The translations under genes and the position numbers were made by a program. The notes under the pieces are model-generated. The model made no database searches, had not been told where the DNA came from, and saw nothing but the letters and a program-made list of their open reading frames with translations. Shown piece by piece: positions 4,355 to 7,485 of a DNA stretch of 7,485 bases (its first letter is position 1; the number at the start of each line of letters is the position of its first letter). Source of the stretch: Candidatus Hermodarchaeota archaeon (GTDB lineage: Archaea > Asgardarchaeota > Hermodarchaeia > Hermodarchaeales > Hermodarchaeaceae); assembly GCA_016840185.1 (NCBI GenBank), contig JAEOSV010000037.1:1-7485 (forward strand), read 5' to 3'.

Positions 4355-5541
4355 ATGCGCCGATCCGCTTTGAATTCAATGAGGTCCTCATAAACACGGT
4401 ATTCAAGCCATTCTCGGGTTCGTCCAGATACGACTAAAGGCGCTTGTGATAATTCTTTAAGATTAGCGGCACCCACAAGAAACATTGCTGCCTTTAGACC
4501 ATGAATAAGGGACTCTAAGAACAGTTGAACTGCCTTGGCGTCATGAATGGCTGGTGAAAGGACAGGAAGCGCAACTCCTCCAAGATTTGCTCCGATGGCT
4601 ATTGCTTTGGCAATGTCGATACCTGTGCGTATGCCTCCGGAGGAAATAACCGGAATTCGTTCCTTCATTACGTATGCTACTTCGAATGTAGCAACTGCTG
4701 TCGGAATTCCCCAATCTGTGAACCATCGACCCAGCGTGGCTTTCATTGTATCTTCTGGCTTGGCACGTTCCACTTCAACCGCAGGCCAACTTGTTCCACC
4801 TAATCCAGCAACATCTAACGCTTGAACCCCAGCAGTTTCTAACATTTTAGCGGTACTTTGGTTTAAACCAGCTCCAGTTTCTTTTGCAATTATCGGGATT
4901 GTACTATTTTTAGTGAGCCTTTTCAGGGCTTTTAGGACACCAGCGAAGTTCGCCTCCCCCTCGGGTTGGACTGCTTCTTGAGCCGCATTGAAATGGATTG
5001 CCAGAGCATCTGCTTTTATCATGTCAATTGCGGTTTGCACTTCTTTCTCCCCCCATCCGAGAGAAAGTTGAGGTGCTCCAATATTCCCCACAAGAAATGC
5101 CTTGGGAGCATTTTCTCGTGTAACCGTAAAAGAATCAGCAAGAGCCGCATCTTCAACAGCTGCACGTTGACTTCCTACACCCATCGCTACCCCTAAGGCT
5201 TCCACGGCTTGAGCAATGTGCTTGTTTATTGGTAGAGCTTCCTGATGCCCACCAGTCATCGCTGTAACTATAATTGGAGCTTGAAGTTGATGGCCAAGAA
5301 ACGTCGTTCGTACATCCACATCGTCGAGGTTAATTTCAGGGACCGCATTATGAACAAGTGTAATATCATCAAATCCAGTCGGAATGCTTGATTCAACCTC
5401 ACGTTCGAGACAAATACGAATGTGTTCTAATTTTCGACTTTCAGTAAGTTTTTCTTTTTCCTTCGAACCTGCCTTTGTACGAGTTTTTGCCAACAATAAC
5501 CCCTCCGGGGTACTTGTTTTATTACTGTTTGAGTTCTTCAT
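4345..5541 (-). CDS. fni: Type 2 isopentenyl-diphosphate delta-isomerase (FMN dependent)
   Basis: The enzyme interconverts IPP and DMAPP using reduced FMN in a TIM barrel, supplying both building blocks of archaeal ether lipids. Motifs in order are RKLEHI (36-41), AMTGGH (94-99), GVGSQRAAVE (121-130), HFNAAQEAVQPEGE (183-196), AKETGAG (219-225), GLGGTSWPAVE (246-256) and SSGGIRTGIDIAKAIAIGA (300-318). In the usual HLNP-type motif the H, N, Q and E (H183, N185, Q188, E189) are kept, including the glutamine and the Mg-binding glutamate. The neighbouring residues read F, A and A. At 398 residues it is longer than the usual 350 or so because of a Lys/Ser/Thr-rich N-terminal extension of about 35 residues. 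There is no other ATG before the core. GAAGGG sits a few bases upstream as a weak binding site, 11 bp after the dehydratase small subunit. It is the last gene of the isoprenoid operon. Confidence 0.96.
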   Translation of the reverse strand: MKNSNSNKTSTPEGLLLAKTRTKAGSKEKEKLTESRKLEHIRICLEREVESSIPTGFDDITLVHNAVPEINLDDVDVRTTFLGHQLQAPIIVTAMTGGHQEALPINKHIAQAVEALGVAMGVGSQRAAVEDAALADSFTVTRENAPKAFLVGNIGAPQLSLGWGEKEVQTAIDMIKADALAIHFNAAQEAVQPEGEANFAGVLKALKRLTKNSTIPIIAKETGAGLNQSTAKMLETAGVQALDVAGLGGTSWPAVEVERAKPEDTMKATLGRWFTDWGIPTAVATFEVAYVMKERIPVISSGGIRTGIDIAKAIAIGANLGGVALPVLSPAIHDAKAVQLFLESLIHGLKAAMFLVGAANLKELSQAPLVVSGRTREWLEYRVYEDLIEFKADRRIRK

Positions 5542-5552
5542 GAAACCCTTCG

Positions 5553-5948
5553 TTAGAGGATTTCGACTAATCCATTTGTGGCATCAACGTGCAGTTGCTG
5601 ACCAGTGGCTATCTTGTTAATGGGAATTTTATCGATTGCCGGTATCTCACTGATTATACAACCGACGGCAACAATGGTTTCTGTTTCCTGGTTTATAATG
5701 GCTACCGGTCCCTTACCGGTTTTCGCTAATTGATAGAGAACATAGGATCCAACTGTTGAACCTTTTCCGCTTGGAAAAACGAGGACTTTTCCTGAGATGG
5801 ATTGTCCCTCTAATTCGTGATCTTTTTCTACAACCACTCCTGTCTCCGGGTCCACACCCCCATAGAAAGAAATCCCTTGGTTGGAGACTAATGCTTCACC
5901 TTTTACAGTTCCAGGAGAGATTTTTCGACCTTTGAGTTTGCTGGTCAT
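5553..5948 (-). CDS. Phosphomevalonate dehydratase, small subunit (AcnX swivel domain, DUF126)
   Basis: This is the swivelling-domain partner of the AcnX-type dehydratase that turns (R)-5-phosphomevalonate into trans-anhydromevalonate 5-phosphate. The 131 residues match the family throughout: GEALVSNQGISFYGGVDPET (17-36), HELEGQSISGKVLVFP (44-59), the GKGSTVGS loop (61-68) where S64 is the likely active-site serine, PVAIINQETETIVAVGCIIS (81-100) and EIPAIDKI. The start overlaps the stop of the large subunit by 4 nt (ATGA), as expected for subunits made together, with GAGGAGG about 10 nt upstream. In general AcnX enzymes the small subunit may be fused to the large one, but here they are separate. 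The exact substrate rests on the neighbouring UbiD and isomerase genes. Confidence 0.93.
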   Translation of the reverse strand: MTSKLKGRKISPGTVKGEALVSNQGISFYGGVDPETGVVVEKDHELEGQSISGKVLVFPSGKGSTVGSYVLYQLAKTGKGPVAIINQETETIVAVGCIISEIPAIDKIPINKIATGQQLHVDATNGLVEIL

Positions 5949-7135
5949 TGAGTTAACGCCTCCTCAATGCATTCTTCAATTGAGCAGTGTTTGGTTTGAA
6001 ATTTGTTACGTCCCCGACCGTAATAGCAGCCCTTTGCTGAATCAGTACACAACCCAGTGAATCGCCCCTTGATGGGAGCTACCACACAGCAAGTGTCGCA
6101 GGCAAATTTGATGCCTGCCGCTTCAATAATCTGGGTATATCCCATTCGATCTGCAACTTGTTTGGTGGGACGTGCGGTTGTAATCCATGTTTCTTTTTTC
6201 ACATGTTTCCCATCGACAAGCTCAGAGATGTAACGGATTTCACGCAATGAAGCATGTGGGCAGCCTATACTGACAAAATCAATTGTTGCACCTTCTTCGT
6301 TGAGATCTTCTTCAGCCTTTTTCAGGTCTGCTTTGGTGATAGTAATTGTTTCCGTTGGAATTTTGGATTTATTAGGTGTTAAGCCTTCCATGTGAAAAAG
6401 GGCTGTTCCACCATAGGTGGCAATGGATGCACAGAACGATTTGAGTTCGTCTGTATTTGCTGTGGAAATACCAGTGATGTAGGGGATGGTCCACTCGGTT
6501 TTTGAGTCAAGAATATCTCCAATGGCTTTTCCTAAAGTACCAAATTGAGCTGTACCTGAGACTGATGGCTCAACTGTAAATGCGATATGTGCTTGTCGAT
6601 TTTTTTCTAGGTGGTAACCATATTTCGGAGTATAACCGGTCAGAGCGGCGGCTAAAGCACTGGGTCCACCTTCACGATTTGTTTTCGCGCCAATCACTGA
6701 ATTTGCAAAACATACAGCACTACTTTCAGCCCAAGCGATGTGTTCTCCGAAATGGGGAAGATTTCCTACTAAATAGGGGGTGCACGTACACGTGGTTATG
6801 ATATCCATCTTTGCGAAGGTATCAATTACACGTTCTTGGTTCTTCGCAAACTCAGGATCAATTCCTAACACCTTCCAGTTTTCCAAGTCCATTCCAGCAG
6901 GATTGAGCGTGGTCAATACACGAACCCGACCATCCTGAGCCATTTGTGCGAGCCAATCAAGCCCTGGTTCTCTGAGGTTGGCATAGCTTACCCCTGCAAT
7001 TTGAACCGAAGTAACTGGAACCATCGCTTTCGCATCGAAGATGTCGCCTAACGCATTCAGAATTTCCATGCTTTTCTGAGTCGCAAAACCATGCTTTCCT
7101 TCGAGCATCTCCTGTTGAAGTTGGGATAACTTCAT
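5945..7135 (-). CDS. Phosphomevalonate dehydratase, large subunit (AcnX, [4Fe-4S])
   Basis: This is the catalytic [4Fe-4S] subunit of the archaeal dehydratase that makes trans-anhydromevalonate 5-phosphate, an aconitase-superfamily enzyme. It has 396 residues, the typical AcnX length. Visible family segments are VPVTSVQIAGVSYANL (39-54), TTLNPAGMD (75-83), TTCTCTPYLVGNLPHFGEHIAW (114-135), ESSAVCFANSVIGAKTNREGG (137-157), SIGCPHASLREI (289-300) and ACDTCCVVAP (345-354). Likely cluster ligands are C118, C292 and C349, with C116 and C350 as near neighbours. AAGGAGTG (7145-7152) stands 9 nt before the ATG and lies inside the end of the upstream decarboxylase gene, 8 bp away, which points to one mRNA. 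AcnX relatives also include bacterial cis-3-hydroxyproline dehydratase, but the UbiD and isomerase neighbours favour the mevalonate role. Confidence 0.94.
   Translation of the reverse strand: MKLSQLQQEMLEGKHGFATQKSMEILNALGDIFDAKAMVPVTSVQIAGVSYANLREPGLDWLAQMAQDGRVRVLTTLNPAGMDLENWKVLGIDPEFAKNQERVIDTFAKMDIITTCTCTPYLVGNLPHFGEHIAWAESSAVCFANSVIGAKTNREGGPSALAAALTGYTPKYGYHLEKNRQAHIAFTVEPSVSGTAQFGTLGKAIGDILDSKTEWTIPYITGISTANTDELKSFCASIATYGGTALFHMEGLTPNKSKIPTETITITKADLKKAEEDLNEEGATIDFVSIGCPHASLREIRYISELVDGKHVKKETWITTARPTKQVADRMGYTQIIEAAGIKFACDTCCVVAPIKGRFTGLCTDSAKGCYYGRGRNKFQTKHCSIEECIEEALTQ
5946..5969 (-). promoter_or_regulatory. Hairpin enclosing the start of the dehydratase small subunit
   Basis: In the minus-strand RNA CAUUGAG (5963-5969) pairs perfectly with CUCAAUG (5946-5952), 7 bp around a 10-nt loop. 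The GAGGAGG binding site (5959-5965) lies partly in the stem and partly in the loop, and the AUG start (5946-5948) is paired. Ribosomes finishing the large subunit would open it, so it could couple translation of the two subunits. Coding sequence constrains this stretch, so chance is possible. Confidence 0.4.
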
Positions 7136-7143
7136 CTAACAAT

Positions 7144-7485
7144 TCACTCCTTGAGGAATTTCTTAAGGTCCACTTTTGGAAAACTAGCCTTGGCGAAGGT
7201 TTTCCCTTCAGCCTTTAATGGGTGGGTGAGATCAAACCCGATTTTGGTTGTGAGATAAGTCCCTGGTTCAGAACTGGGATCCAGGCTGCTTCCTCGCTCT
7301 TTGTCCTTCACTATCATGTCCACATCTCCTTGAAATCTGGTTGCCATGGCCCATTCGACGTCAATGGAATCATAGATATCGATGTCTTTGTCAACAACGA
7401 AGACATGCTTACAACTCCGGTGACCTTCGAAGGCTCCTTCTAGGGCGAGTTTGCCATCTTCCTCACGCTGCTTATCAATTTGAAC
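7144..7485 (-). CDS. UbiD-family decarboxylase, likely anhydromevalonate phosphate decarboxylase (C-terminal part)
   Basis: Only the last 113 codons are in the window. The reading frame stays open to the right edge, so the gene starts outside. The visible part matches the UbiD C-terminal region: CKHVFVVDKDIDIYDSIDVE, WAMATRFQGDVDMIV, ERGSSLDPSSEPG, and TTKIGFDLTHPL. UbiD enzymes use prenylated FMN made by UbiX. Family members beside AcnX genes in archaea decarboxylate trans-anhydromevalonate 5-phosphate to isopentenyl phosphate. The order decarboxylase, dehydratase large, dehydratase small, isomerase makes that the likely role. A general UbiD enzyme acting on aromatic acids cannot be excluded from this fragment, as the catalytic core is not seen. 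An internal ATG at 7345-7347 is not the start, because clear UbiD sequence continues upstream of it. Confidence 0.88.
   Translation of the reverse strand, partial: VQIDKQREEDGKLALEGAFEGHRSCKHVFVVDKDIDIYDSIDVEWAMATRFQGDVDMIVKDKERGSSLDPSSEPGTYLTTKIGFDLTHPLKAEGKTFAKASFPKVDLKKFLKE

Noticed and set aside
4547..4825. Plus-strand ORF of 92 codons
   Set aside because: It is antisense to the conserved TIM-barrel region of the IPP isomerase, and no family is recognisable in its translation.
1..7485. CRISPR arrays, tRNA or rRNA genes, transposases, toxin-antitoxin or defence genes
   Set aside because: None was seen. The only tandem repeats are the in-frame 24-bp units of L24e, and the coding regions are housekeeping genes with even composition.

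Overview
The window is archaeal chromosomal DNA. The evidence is the gene content: an eIF5B-type initiation factor, the eukaryote/archaea-specific ribosomal proteins S6e, S28e and L24e, L7Ae, and the archaeal phosphomevalonate dehydratase/UbiD branch of the mevalonate pathway. Supporting signs are GAGGTG-type ribosome binding sites and TATA-like boxes. I see no insertion sequence, tRNA, rRNA or CRISPR array. The phylum cannot be fixed from the sequence alone. Some residues in the initiation factor (DTGKT in the P-loop, ITQQIGA in switch I) are shared with eukaryotic eIF5B, which would fit an Asgard- or TACK-like archaeon, but this is a weak inference.

Region 1 (right end to 4345, all minus strand, transcribed right to left) is a tightly packed isoprenoid operon. 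It holds the C-terminal end of a UbiD-family decarboxylase, the large and small subunits of an AcnX-type phosphomevalonate dehydratase (4-nt ATGA overlap), and a type 2 isopentenyl diphosphate isomerase. These fit the modified archaeal mevalonate pathway: phosphomevalonate is dehydrated to trans-anhydromevalonate phosphate, decarboxylated to isopentenyl phosphate and, after phosphorylation by a kinase not in this window, isomerised from IPP to DMAPP.

Region 2 (4344 to 3191, minus) is a ribosomal operon, L7Ae then S28e then L24e. It has a good TATA-type promoter and a structured leader. L24e carries a long Lys/Pro/Ala/Thr repeat tail.

Region 3 (3194 to 2370) holds a nucleoside diphosphate kinase on the plus strand. 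It converges on L24e, and both genes stop inside the same CTAG palindrome. It diverges from the initiation factor. In many archaea ndk sits in the same orientation between L24e and infB, so it appears flipped here. It also has a roughly 100-residue C-terminal extension.

Region 4 (2318 to 1, minus) holds aIF5B followed, after a 145-bp spacer, by ribosomal protein S6e, which runs off the left edge. No stretch longer than 300 bases lacks a gene. The three longer spacers (392-536, 2319-2486, 4205-4344) hold promoter and leader signals.

No wholly novel system is evident. The items most worth a second look are the possible pseudoknot/kink-turn leader of L7Ae, the flipped and extended ndk, the L24e repeat tail, and a hairpin over the start of the dehydratase small subunit.
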